The notes below the pieces were generated by a model. The model had not been told where the DNA came from and made no database searches. It worked only from the letters and a program-made list of their open reading frames with translations. Of a DNA stretch of 64,000 bases, positions 43,310-54,739 are shown one piece after another. Both the position numbers and the translations under genes were made by a program. The DNA lies in the NCBI RefSeq assembly GCF_016808095.1, contig NC_068972.1, forward strand, positions 4,849,001 through 4,913,000, read 5' to 3'. How positions within the stretch are numbered: the stretch's first letter is position 1; each line of letters starts with the position of its first letter. The DNA is from Vigna angularis. Its lineage: Eukaryota; Streptophyta; Magnoliopsida; Fabales; Fabaceae.

Positions 43310-45359
43310 ACAGCGGTTGAAAATATACTGTTATATTGTTATTAAATTTTCAACATGCTAATTTTTTATTTGAAAACAATGTTCCTCTGTAAATAAAAAG
43401 AAACAGAAAAAAAGTGAAAAAGAAATCGTGAAACTTATTTGTTACTGTTTTTTTTAAAAGAAATTCTTTTTTTGTGTGTTTGTTGCAATTATTAAAATTA
43501 AAAAATATAAATAATTGAAATTCGGACAAAAATACATTTTCTTAATTATATTATAATACAAACATGTATGTATTTTATAATATAAAACTAATCAAATCAG
43601 TTTTGCATTTTAAAATTCTATAAGAATGTGCCTTTTTTTAGTGTATAATAAACTTAGCTGGAGTATTTGTTGTTAACTTAAAATGAAATTGTAGCCTGTT
43701 AGGAAGTGTTAAAACAATTTCATTTTTCATGTACTACTAAATCTAGCATAGAACAGTAACTATTTAACTTTAATTAATAATTTGATGTTTTTATTTAGAT
43801 GCGTGATTCATTTTGATTTTAATTTTGGTTTTCATTTAATTGGGTTTCTATTTTATTAAAATAGATTTAATGGTATATATCTTTACATTGATATTAATAT
43901 TATTTAAAAATTATATAGATTTGTCACTTATAAAAATTAAAGAATTTAAGAATAAAAAATTATCTAAATTTTAATATATAAATACTGATTTAGAAATAGT
44001 TTCTTATGAGGAAGAAGATGGAGAAGGAGCATGTGCTTGAGATGTTCAAGAAGCTGAAGGAAGATTTTGAGTGTGTCAGAGATAGTGGAAAATGAAGATA
44101 TATAACCAGAAAAGATGGTCATGTTTCAACTAGGTGCCTCCAATGATATAAAAAAGATTAAAAAAGAGAGAAAAAGTTGGGGGCATTTCAGGAAAAGCAG
44201 AAGAAAAAATGAAGATTCCTTCGCCACGTCAGCTGATAGTTAACTCTGTTTCTGTCCATTTAACGGAAGGGACTCAGTTCATACAATTTTGAGACCCAAT
44301 GTCTACATTTTTAAAATCGGGTACTAAACAGAAATTCACCTCTTAACATGGGGACGAAGTAAGCATTTAAGCCTAAACAAAAATATCCTCGTATATTAGC
44401 GATTCTAAGTTTTAAGATTAAAGGTATTTAAATAATTTTCATTCTCAAGACTAAAAAAAAACCTCTAAACCCTTTTTTCTTTCATCTCTCTCACTCTAAC
44501 CTTCTCTTTATCATCTCTACAGTAGTCCCAACTGAAAAAAATTTGAAATATTGACCTAACTCCAATCCATCTTCCTCACTTATCCAATTTGTTTTTCTCT
44601 CATTTCCATCTTCTCTCTCAGCCACACACTAACCCGCGACACCGCAATTTTTTGCTCTTGCTCTATAATTTGTTTTCCACTTTAATAACAAAATAATGGA
44701 TGATTTTGATGTTGATTTTTGATTCGAGGGCTATGTTATATCTTTTCCCTTCTGCTTGTTATTAAATTTGTAAAAACTAAAGTCTACAATAATTTCAAAA
44801 CTAAAAAAAACAAACAAGGAACCCCTCACGAAAACACATTAGCATCAACCTATAATATTTGTCTTATCTAATTTTCACAAGCATAATAACATTAGAAGGA
44901 ATTGGTAATTGGCCTGGCCTGAAGGGTTTTTTTAGAGATGATGATTCAATATGCGCATATGATGAAATTAGAGATGTTAGTGAAGATGATGAAATTGAAG
45001 AGATCTTGAATGAACCTTTGCTTGAAGGCAAATATGTCAATGACTCAAATCTTCACAAGGCAAATTGTTTAACAGTGAGTGTTTCTGATTTTTTTGAGTT
45101 GGGGCTACAGTAGGGATGACGGAGAAAATGTTAAAGTGAGAGGGTTGAAAGAGAAAGTGTTCAGAGGAATGAGGGAGGTGAGTAAGGTTTTGGGGGTTTC
45201 TTGTTTTTTTTTTTAGTTTTGAGAATGAAAATTATTCAAACATCTTTGATCTTAAAACTTAGAATCCATAATATATGAGGGTATTTTTGTCTACTAAAAC
45301 TCGATACACATTGCTAAAATGTACCAACTGAAAAAAGAACATATACAAGTTAGCAAATC

Positions 45360-45478
<119 letters not shown>

Positions 45479-45684
45479 TACTTAAAAAACAAAAGTTATG
45501 TGACAAGGAATCGACATAAGAGCTTAGTTGTTATTACTTAAATTATAAATTATTTTTTTTCTGAGCTTATTGCGAATATATAATTAAGATTGAAACACTA
45601 CTGCATAACTTGATTATTGTTATCATTGTCGGAGTTTTATTTCGAAAAATAAAAGCAAATCATAAATTGAGTTTTCTTCATATA

Positions 45685-46224
45685 TAGAGTTGTCAAAATG
45701 GGTAACCTGGCTTGACACGGGTTAGTCACTTAGTGAGTCAATCCAACCCGGCTCACTTATTAGCGAGCTGAAAAAATTTGAATCCGACCCGACCCACCAC
45801 GGATTGGCTCACTGGCTCATTTAATTATAAGTTTTTTTAAAAATAAAAAAATTACAATTTTTTTAATTCAAATCTAAATAAACGTCATACTAAAACGATG
45901 TTAAACTCCAAAGACAATTAAAAAAAAGTATCATACAAAAACATGTACAAATAAGTTTTAATATTGATAATTTTTGTATCACTTGTCCATTTATATTGAA
46001 TAGATAAATCTATAATGTTTTTTCTCTTGAAAAATCTTCTTCTTTATCACCATCTATAATATAATAAAAAAATGTTAACTAGTAATATTGAAACACAAAA
46101 TAATAAATAATTAAATTAAATTAGGTGGGTTGGTGAGCCAATCCGGCTCACCACAGGTTCAATTCGGTGAGCCGGGTTCTAAGTGAGCCGGATTGAAAAC
46201 TAACCCGTATAAAAAATTACATTT
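45685..46224 (+). mobile_element. hAT-like MITE, right end truncated
   Basis: Begins TAGAGTTGTCAAAATGGG and carries AACCCGGCTCACTTATTAG, CCACGGATTGGCTCACTGG, TTGGTGAGCC and GAGCCGGGTTCTAAGTGAGCC. It is the inverted equivalent of 17017-17638. Similarity ends near ACATTTTTCTCAAA, short of the expected terminus, so I found no matching 8-bp duplication. The Cassandra element follows about 60 bp further on. Confidence 0.75.
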
Positions 46225-46819
46225 TTCTCAAAACTGCTTATTACAACCTATTTTGATAGTACTATCAATATCTCAAACAAAAATTGTAACGCCCCGGCAA
46301 CTCACAGGGACCATCGACTTCCCCCACAGATCACCACCAGGCTTTCCAGTGTGTTTTTGTCCTCACTCGCAAACTTTTTGGGAAAACTTCCCGGAAGGTC
46401 ACCCATCCCAGAAAAAGCAAATGCATTTTGGTGATATGAGTAGTCAAATCAATTCCTTTAAGCTATCCTTCAACCGTATAGTCCCATACCTATACAGTCT
46501 CCAAATCCCTCTCATTCCGGTGTATGTTCGATTCATCCATGTACCCCTTCCACCCGAAGCTGCCAGGAGCCGCTCCTTGTCCGTGCCCCCTGCACCATGC
46601 TTCTTGCACCGGCGTCACTCCCCGCCCTCGTCTCCGTGCCCGGGTGTCACATGCCCACCAGCTTCCGTCTGGTTCGTCCTCGAACCACACCGTACTGGGA
46701 GAGGTTAGGCTAACGCCCCGGCAACTCACAGGGACCATCGACTGCCCCCACAGATCACCACCAGGCTTTCCAGTGTGCTTTGTCCTCACTCGCACACTTT
46801 CTGGGAAAACATCCCGAAA

Positions 46820-46889
46820 GGTCACCCATCCCAGAATTACTCCAGGCTAAGCACGCTTAACCATGGAGTTCTTATGAGTCAGGCTACCG
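46820..46889 (-). other. 5S-rRNA-like segment in middle Cassandra LTR
   Basis: Read on the minus strand it contains AGAACTCCATGGTTAAGCGT, GCTTAGCCTGG and CTGGGATGGGTGACC, closely matching the internal promoter half of plant 5S rRNA (box A GTTAAGCGTGCTT; box C GGATGGGTGACC). It is part of a retrotransposon LTR, not a ribosomal gene. Confidence 0.85.
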
Positions 46890-47303
46890 AAAAGCAAATG
46901 CATTTTGGTGATATGAGTAGTCAAATCAATTCCTTTTAAGCTATCCTTCAACTGTATAGTCTCATACCTATACAGTCTCCAAATCCCTCTCATTCCGGTG
47001 TATGTTCGATTCATCCATGTACCCCTTCCACCCGAAGCTGCCAGGAGCCGCTCCTTGTCTGTGCCCCCTGCACCATGCCTCTTGCACCGGCGTCACTCCC
47101 CGCCCTCGTCTCCGTGCCCGGGTGTCATATGCCCACCAGCTTTTGCTCTGGTTCGTCCTCGAACCACACCGTACTGGGAGAGGCTAGGCTCTGATACCAT
47201 CTGTAACGCCCCGGCAACTCACAGGGACCATCGACTGCCCCCACAGATCACCACCAGGCTTTCCAGTGTGTTTTTGTCCTCACTCGCACACTTTCTGGGA
47301 AAA

Positions 47304-47383
47304 CTTCCCAGAAGGTCACCCATCCCAGAATTGCTCCAAGCTAAGCACGCTTAACCATGGAGTTCTTATGAGTCAGGCTACCG
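47304..47383 (-). other. 5S-rRNA-like segment in right Cassandra LTR
   Basis: Same 5S-like module as in the middle LTR, with GGTTAAGCGTGCTTAGC and GGGATGGGTGACC intact. It may act as a pol III promoter, as proposed for Cassandra. Confidence 0.85.
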
Positions 47384-47978
47384 AAAAGCAAATGCATTTT
47401 GGTGATATGAGTAGTCAAATCAATTCCTTTAAGTTATCCTTCAACCGTATAGTCCCATACCTATACAGTCTCCAAATCCCTCTCATTCCGGTGTATGTTC
47501 GATTCATCCATGTACCCCTTCCACCCGAAGCTGCCAGGAGCCGCTCCTTGTCCGTGCCCCCTGCACCATGCTTCTTGCACCGGCGTCACTCCCCGCCCTC
47601 GTCTCCGTGCCCGGGTGTCACAAAAATGGTGCTTTGAGAGTACTTAATTATTTTTCGTTATAATATATAAAAAGAAATAGTTTTAAAAATAATTTAAATA
47701 TAAATAAAAAAGGAATGTTACATGTATTATATTTTGAAGTGTATATTTTTTTTAATTCTCACAAACTCGAAGTTTTTAATTGTTTAACTTAGTATAGGAA
47801 AATTACACTTGATTTGACTTAAAATTTATTCAATAATATCATGCTTGCAGGTTACAATAGTAAAAGAACAATAGCTACTTTATTTGTACCCCTTTCATGT
47901 TATTTTTGTTTAGGAGTAATGCATGGCTATTAGTTTGGTTAATCAGCTGAACATGCTTCTATCAGTTCATACTTTTAT

Positions 47979-50900
47979 TCAAAGCAATGGACTGCTTTCA
48001 AAAAAGTTAGCTGGCCTCAGCTCAAATCCACCATGAATTGCTGGCATTGCTGGAAAATCTTCCTGATAAGGAACATGATGGATCCCTATTGTGTGCCATA
48101 GCACTATGTCTCTATTTTCAATCTCTCTATTCCTGTATCCATCATGATCAACAAGGTTAAATCAAAATTTATAATGTAGTTATATATATATAGACACATT
48201 AAACTGCAATTAATTTAAACAACTAAAATACATTATAAGCAATAAAAAAAATTACCTTTGGCTCCAAACGGCTAAGCCGTCATCTCCACGGCTCCTGTCA
48301 GCATAAAACCCTCCAGCCCATCTCTCTGACCTGTTATAGGGAGTGACCCACAAGTCATATTTAGTGTAAGACGCTCTTATTTGAGGGTAATCGTCATCAG
48401 ACATCAGAGAAGTAACTGGCTGTGAGGTGATCAGCCGGTAACCCACTTCATTCCCTAACTTTGTCCTTTTGTTGGGGTTTACTATTAACAGTTCAGCTGG
48501 CTCCAAGCCCAGCCGAATTCTACCCTCGGCTTCCCTCTTGGCAATTTCTCCGACAACTGTCCAGTAACTCTTTCTGGGTGTTCCAAACCCAGTTGCTCTT
48601 GCCCTTTGCAACTTAGCATTGATGAAAGAGTTCCTATTATCATCAATGTCAAGGTCTAGATAGTAGGTTATGTGGTGATCATGGTAGTTGGCTATAGTGT
48701 TTTCTGCCACCAATCTTCCAAACACCCTTTCTTCTATCTCATTTTTCTCTCTATAGGCTACTGCTTTCATCTCCATTATGCCTGTCAGATCCACCTATGC
48801 ATGTAACACATACCCAATAAACTCTTTCAACGTAAGTTTCCTTTTGTTTCACTAAATTATGCATTTTCTTTACTTGTCATATGTGTGTGTGTGTTGTAAT
48901 ACTGACTAATCCACAATCACAGAATTCAACTCTTTCAACCATATCATGAATCTAGTCAGAAAGTTGTAAGAAGAATCTTACCCCAACTTTTATACTGCCA
49001 CTTCTTAAGAATTCCCAGTCAAGAACATAATCATAGTTCCCCACAGTAGCAACCATTCTGACTACCAAACTAATTTCAGGTTCTCCATTTCTTATCTGCA
49101 CAAAAGCAAAACAAAGTGAATTCACATCAAACAGAAGAAATCACATTCAATCAAAGCTTCTACAATATACAGTATAACAATTTACCACTTTTTGGGGGTT
49201 GTTGACTTCCATGTGCCTCCAAGCCACATTGCCAGAATTCCTCTCAAAAATGCAAATAGCCCTGGGAACCTGTTGCACCTCTGCTATAGGCCCTGTCATG
49301 TACCCATCCATGTACACTGCGTTGCTCGGGCAATCAATCCTCGGTTGCAAGGTATCTGCTGCACGTCCAAAGCCAAATTCCCCAGCATCCATGAAAGTCC
49401 TGAAATACCATTCCTCTGCAGGATCCATGTAAGGAACAAATGTCTCAGACACATGGCCCCTATATAGAACTCTTCTATACTTGTTAGTTTTGGAATCAAA
49501 TACAGAAGCAGTTGATATGATCATTCCCGCCCGAGCATTGAACCCAACATGAAAAACCCAATTAGCCCATTTCACCTCATGGCCATCCACGGTGAACCCA
49601 ACATCTGACACATTACACGAAGCAGACGTTTTCGGCCTGCTGTTGCTGCTTGAAGATTGAAAATCTGTACCTTCAGCCTTAGGCAAAGTGGCAATGTACC
49701 TGTCATTGTACGCAGTAATCTTCATTGAATCAACATCAACTAGTACCGTGATTCCCTCAATAGGCCTTGCCCACACATTAACTGTGTTAGTAGTGGGTTT
49801 TAAGCCTAACTCAACCCCACAAAACCGGCTTGTAGGATGAGGTTTGCACCTCACTTATATATTATCATTTGGCCTTATCTCTAGTCGATGTGGGACTTCC
49901 AACACACCCCCTTCACGCCGAGGTATAGACATCTCGTGCGTGATAGTAGAAATTGGGTGGTCCGATAGCGGCCCGATTGCGGGTGGAAGAGAAGAATAGA
50001 ATGCCCACTTAGAACTCGCTAGGATAGGCTCTAACCATGGCTCTGATACCATATTAGAAAGTGAGTTTATGCCTAACTCATCCCCACAAAACCGGCTTGT
50101 AAGGTGAGGTTTGCACCTCACTTATATATTATCATTTGGCCTTATCTCTAGTCGATGTGGGACTTCCAACACACCCCCTTCACGCCGAGGTATAGACATC
50201 TCGTGCGTGATAGTAGAAATTGGGTGGTCCGATAACGGCCCGATAGCGGGTGGAATAGAAGAATAGAATGCCCACTTAGAACTCGCTAGGATAGGCTCTG
50301 ACCTGGCTCTGATACCATATTAGAAAGTGAGTTTATTTATTAGAAAGTGAGTTTATGCCTAACTCATCCCCACAAAACCGGCTTGTAAGGTGAGGTTTGC
50401 ACCTCATTTATATATTATAATTTGGCCTTATCTCTAGTCGATGTGGGACTTCCAACACACCCCCTTCACGCCGAGGTATAGACATCTCGTGCGTGATAGT
50501 AGAAATTGGGTGGTCCGATAACGGCCCGATAGCGGGTGGAATAGAAGAATAGAATGCCCACTTAGAACTCGCTAGGATAGGCTCTGACCTGGTTCTGATA
50601 CCATATTAGAAAGTGAGTTTATGCCTAACTCATCCCCACAAAACCGGCTTGTAAGGTGAGGTTTGCACCTCAATTATATATTATCATTTGGCCTTATCTC
50701 TAGTCGATGTGGGACTTCCAACACACCCCCTTCACGCCGAGGTATAGACATCTCGTGCGTGATAGTAGAAATTGGGTGGTCCGATAGCGGCCCGATTGCG
50801 GGTGGAAGAGAAGAATAGAATGCCCACTTAGAACTCGCTAGGATAGGCTCTAACCATGGCTCTGATACCATATTAGAAAGTGAGTTTATGCCTATAGAAA

Positions 50901-51457
50901 CATGACACTTTGAGGGCTCTCTTTGTTGTTTGTTCTCCAAACCAACCTACGGTAAATGGTACACAAGAAACTTCAGACAAATTCAAGCCCCTTTTGGTTA
51001 TGGAGTGTTTGAATTTGGAGTACGTAAGAGGCAATTTGCTGGCTAGGAAAAGCTCATTGAATGTGAAAGGAGGGTATCCATGACCAGTGTAGATTTTATC
51101 CGATACAATAGAACTTTTGTTTAAGTCCACTACAAGCTCGTGTGTGTCACCCTTGGCTCGAACAACTACCTTGGCTTGGCGAGGAATGATAGATATGTCT
51201 TTTGTATTTGAAGATAGCCACTCTATGACGTGTTTCTTGTCTGGTTCTTCCACATCCACGAAATGATAGGTCAGGTTAGGAATAGCACCAAGGTAAGACC
51301 CTTGAACTATATCCCTTGTTTTGTTGATCTCAGCAGGGGAGAGAGGGTCTAAAGGGTGAGGCAAACTATTAATGGAATTGAATCTCAGAAAAATTACTAC
51401 AACGAGACTTTGAACAATTATGGAAACCGCTTTATCAAACCTTGATCTCATGATCAT
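47979..51457 (-). CDS. Copper amine oxidase gene 4, exon 1 split by a TRIM array
   Basis: Fourth cluster member, inverted. Coding segments: 51457-50893 and 49784-49186 (one exon divided by the insertion 49785-50892), then 49095-48982, 48794-48256 and 48132-47979. The first in-frame ATG is 51457; the leader is hydrophobic and is followed by [11 protein letters not shown]. Motifs are intact: [10 protein letters not shown] (catalytic Asp), TVGNYDY (topaquinone), YHDHH and IHHVPYQED (copper). There is no intron between GHEVKWANW and its upstream part, where genes 1-3 have intron 1. Up to the insertion the protein reads SCFY and resumes [10 protein letters not shown]; about three residues (paralogues have RNG or TNG there) are missing, yet the two halves are in the same frame (1971 nt without insert, 656 aa). 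Unless the array is spliced out it is a pseudogene, because the array contains stops. Confidence 0.85.
49785..50892 (-). mobile_element. Tandem TRIM array (4 full + 1 partial LTRs) inside CuAO 4 exon 1
   Basis: Minus-strand LTRs run from TGTTGGAAGTCCCACATCGA to CTCACTTTCTAATA. Copies: 49785-49904, 50052-50171, 50318-50457 (with a 20-bp internal duplication), 50604-50723 (each otherwise 120 bp) and a 22-bp remnant at 50871-50892. Each ~147-bp internal segment begins with the tRNA-Met primer site TGGTATCAGAGCC (one is altered to TGGTATCAGAACC) and ends with the purine tract GTGAAGGGGGTG before the next LTR. There is no coding sequence. Internals 1 and 4 share variants, as do 2 and 3, pointing to unequal recombination. 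The element is in the same orientation as the gene. Confidence 0.9.
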
Positions 51458-51466
51458 GTTGTTCAC

Positions 51467-52775
51467 AGTACTGTTCGTTTGGGTATATAATATATCATGC
51501 GACTGCCATGTTACATTTATACTACCATATTTTATGTCCCATGGTAATCATGAATTTTGAAGTATCCTATTTTATTCATGTGAAATTTCAAAATACCAAG
51601 AGTTCAATTGTTTTATGAAAAGCTGTATTTCTTTACATTGAAGTATTGAATTGTTTTATTTAAATTTGAAAGACATTTGTTCAAATTGTATTGTTTTATT
51701 CTAATTGACAATTTAGATACGAAAAGTAACTTTCATATTAGTTGTCAAAGGAATGGATTGAGATTTTAAAATGTTTTAAGAATGTAGATTTATAAGAACA
51801 AAATCCTTTGACTTTTAGAAAATATGAAAAATGATAAGAGTCAACAAAAAAAAGAGACCTGGCTAAATATGAACAAATAATTTTATAACCTTTGTTTAGT
51901 AATACTGAAAATAAAGTTTTGATTCAAATTTAAGATTCATTACAATAATATTTTCAAAGAAAATAACTAAGTACTGTACATTAATGTTTTTACCGCCGAT
52001 TTCGTATGATAGTAGAAAAAAGAAAAGTGGCACAACCGATTGAAAGAAGCCTCAATAGTTTAGATGAAATTGTTTGATGAATACAGTATTAATACATTAT
52101 ATTAAACAATAACATGAAATTCATTAAAAACTTTTTTAAGAAGTTGATCCATTGAAATCAATATACACTTTTGAATATTAATGATTTTTTATATATTAAA
52201 CAATATCTTCATTAAATATAATTATATTTTGTCGTCCGTAAAAAAAAATAAAGGCTTGTTCTATTATTCTTCGGTCTTTTTATATTTGTTATGTAGTAGC
52301 ATTGAAAATGAAGATATTGGTTTAATTTTGAAATTCATTATAATGGTACTCTTAGCAAAGAAAATTACCATGAATGTTTTTACCACCTTCAACTAAGACA
52401 TGTTGTAAAGAAAAGTAATACAACCAATAGAAAAAAAAAACGGAAAGTCTTAATATTTGGGTATATTTGATAAATTTATACATGATTACCAAAAGTCACA
52501 TTGAATTTATTGAAATTATATACTTTTGATTACCAACAAATTTTTTATTAATTCTAAAAATCCTAATTAATATAAGAAAAATTGACATTCCTGTTTAACA
52601 AAAAAAAAATATTTATTATAATTGAATAAGACAAAACTTGGTGTATAATCTAAAAATTTTATTGAGTATCATAAAAAAGTATAAGAGAATCTTGTAAAAT
52701 ATTTTGAAATTATTATTCAAAGTAAACACTCACACACCTGAATATGAAAAATGTGGATTTTTCTATTGAAACTTA

Positions 52776-52865
<90 letters not shown>

Positions 52866-54730
52866 AGTCAATAATAAAAAATATATCGTAAAGAATGTGT
52901 TTAAGGAATCTCTTTGTTGCCATCTCTCTTGCATAATAAACAATTCAGTAAACTTGGTGAATGAAGTGATAGTGTTTAGCTTAGACAATTGAGCTGGAGA
53001 AGATTTAAGTTGAGGTTATTGATTTAATTTGCATTGTTAAAGAAAAAAAGACTTGAGTTTAAAGCAGTGAACATGGCAGTTTGATTTTCAACAACACTGT
53101 TATTTCCTTGCGTTCACAGCAAGAATAATTGATTAATTTGATTGCTTTACTTTTACAGTGAAACAAAAGAGTATGATGAGATCCTTTGCGTGCTTATCTT
53201 TGATGATATCTGTTCGTCTTTCTGAATAAACCACGTGAATTTCAGTTTTACATTTTTAAGATTATTAATAACTCCCTTTCATTTTATTTGCATTTTATTT
53301 TAAAACTACTATCGATCTTTGGAAAATGACTTGTTATTAATCTGTTGTTATTATTTTCTCTTATTTTTAGCCTTTTTAGCTTATTTTCTACAATTATTTT
53401 TTTTTCTTTATCTCTCTTTACCTTAAACTCATACGTCAAAAAAATTGAAATACACCTTCACCATTTTCGAGAACAAAATTGCAAAAATAAGGGTTTGAAA
53501 CAAGTAGCCACTTGCTTGCTTTGTATGGTAAGAAAATATGAAGGAAGCTGCATATTATGCTTCATTGCTTTAAAATTGACTAAATATAATTTGGAACTTT
53601 CTATATTATTATTTTAATCCCGGTATCATTCCATGAACTGTTAGTTGAATTGATATCTTACTGGCTCAATTTATAAGACTAAATATTCGATTGACTTTAC
53701 AAAAATATAACGCCCTTTTAAGTTGTTTCTTTCAAACTCTACAAATAAACTATTTTATATCTCTCCATCACTATATCATTATTTTCTCAATTATATTATT
53801 GATATAAAGTTCTTTTTATAATAAATCAGTAATATCAGTTATTTACCTTTTCATTCTTTTATTAATTCTGTAGAAGGCATGTAGAAGAATTGAATAGAAA
53901 TTCCTGCCAAAAAAGTGCTCTGAACAAGAATTGAGCAGTATAACTGTGACATATGGTTACATGTGGATATCACATCATGACAGAATGGACAATCTCTGAG
54001 TTGTGGTCAAGCCGGCTAGACAACCCTAACTTCAAAATATAAACTTTGACTTTAAACTTACATTATTAAATTCAAAAATTTCAATTACATGTCTCTAAAG
54101 CATTTATTTCTGGTTTCTCTCTACAAGACAATAAGAGAACAAGTCATCAGAAAAAAAAAAAGCTTTGATTCTTTCCATTCAATGAATTTTGATGATGGTG
54201 TTTTATTATGATAAAAACCTCTTTTTATTCGATGCATTACTCAACATTATACAGTACTCCTATTGAATGAGTCATGAAACCACCATTAATGGTGGACATT
54301 ACAATTAGTCCCAAGAAATAAGTAACAAATAATTCATATATAATAATTTGAATTTGAGTAAGAAATTCCCTTTCATTACATTGTTGGTATGGCTACGTTA
54401 TACTAGATACGTTTTCCGTTTGTGTTTCTTCAAAGCAAAACATACTAAAAACAAACATTTAATACCATCTAACGTATTCAAAGATAAATCGTTTTATACA
54501 TACACTATACTGGATTCACTTTAAAGCAATTGAAAGAGTAAAATTACAACATCAAACAAAAAGAAAAATAATAATAAATAAATAAATAAAACGTTATGTT
54601 CAATCTATAATATAATAATTAGACATTAATATATTAATTAAGATATTAGATTTAGACAGTTTTTCACTGATATCACGAACTTTTAAAATTACAGGTTGGA
54701 AAACGAAAAACTACCAATAAATTAGAAAAC
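51467..54730. other. Intergenic AT-rich DNA upstream of CuAO 4
   Basis: Holds the CuAO 4 promoter in its first few hundred bases and an (AT)n tract at 52781. Near 51890-52020 and 52300-52400 two similar blocks (TTGAAATTCATTA-AATGG/AATATT, AATGTTTTTACC) suggest an old local duplication. No gene is supported. Confidence 0.4.
52781..52862. repeat. (AT)n microsatellite
   Basis: About 80 bp of alternating AT. Confidence 0.97.
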
Positions 54731-54739
54731 TAGGAAGAA

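Larger units (their letters stand above)
42468..44382. mobile_element. Pack-MULE (Mutator-like element) with 9-bp target duplication
   Basis: The element spans 42477-44373 (1897 bp), flanked by TAAACAAAA at 42468-42476 and 44374-44382, a perfect 9-bp duplication diagnostic of Mutator-like insertion. Both ends read GGCTTAAATGCTTA inward. TIRs continue for some 200 bp (AAATGGACA, AGTTAACT, AGCTGA, GAATCTTCA, CTGCTTTTTCCTGAA), but the left arm has lost about 95 bp and has a small tandem duplication of GTTAACTCCTAGCTGAG. No transposase is present; the GC-richer interior carries an LRR receptor fragment, the definition of a Pack-MULE. It sits inside the left arm of the 42402-45360 element. Confidence 0.88.
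46280..47627 (-). mobile_element. Cassandra-type TRIM retrotransposon with three tandem LTRs
   Basis: On the minus strand LTRs run TGTGACACCCGGGCACGG to GGGGCGTTACA. Three are present: 47202-47622 (421 bp), 46711-47129 (419 bp) and 46285-46651 (367 bp), separated by internal segments of 72 and 59 bp. The 72-bp segment has the initiator-tRNA-Met primer site TGGTATCAGAGCC directly after the LTR and a purine-rich GGTGGGCA before the next. A 5-bp target duplication AAAAT flanks the whole (46280-46284, 47623-47627). Cassandra is defined by 5S-rRNA-like sequence in its LTRs, seen here in two of three. There is no gag-pol, as expected for a TRIM. The second primer site is deleted, and the left LTR has lost its 5S segment. 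Confidence 0.9.

Noticed and set aside
44859..45113. 84-codon acidic frame in the long-TIR element as a gene
   Set aside because: It lies in the element interior and has no domain; kept only as a remark on the element.
46820..47383. Possible 5S rRNA genes
   Set aside because: Only the internal promoter part of 5S is present, embedded in LTRs with a tRNA primer site and target duplication, so it is Cassandra and not rDNA.
46490..47637. Several Pro/Ser/Arg-rich open frames of 60-170 codons on both strands
   Set aside because: They lie wholly inside Cassandra LTRs and repeat with each LTR copy; GC-rich LTR sequence stays open by chance and there is no domain.
49855..50940. Repeated 88-codon minus-strand frames with identical C-termini
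   Set aside because: They are read through the TRIM LTR and internal repeats and recur once per unit; not genes.
52744..52992. Frames encoding Tyr-Ile repeats (also at 14.8, 45.4 and 59.4 kb)
   Set aside because: They translate (AT)n microsatellites.
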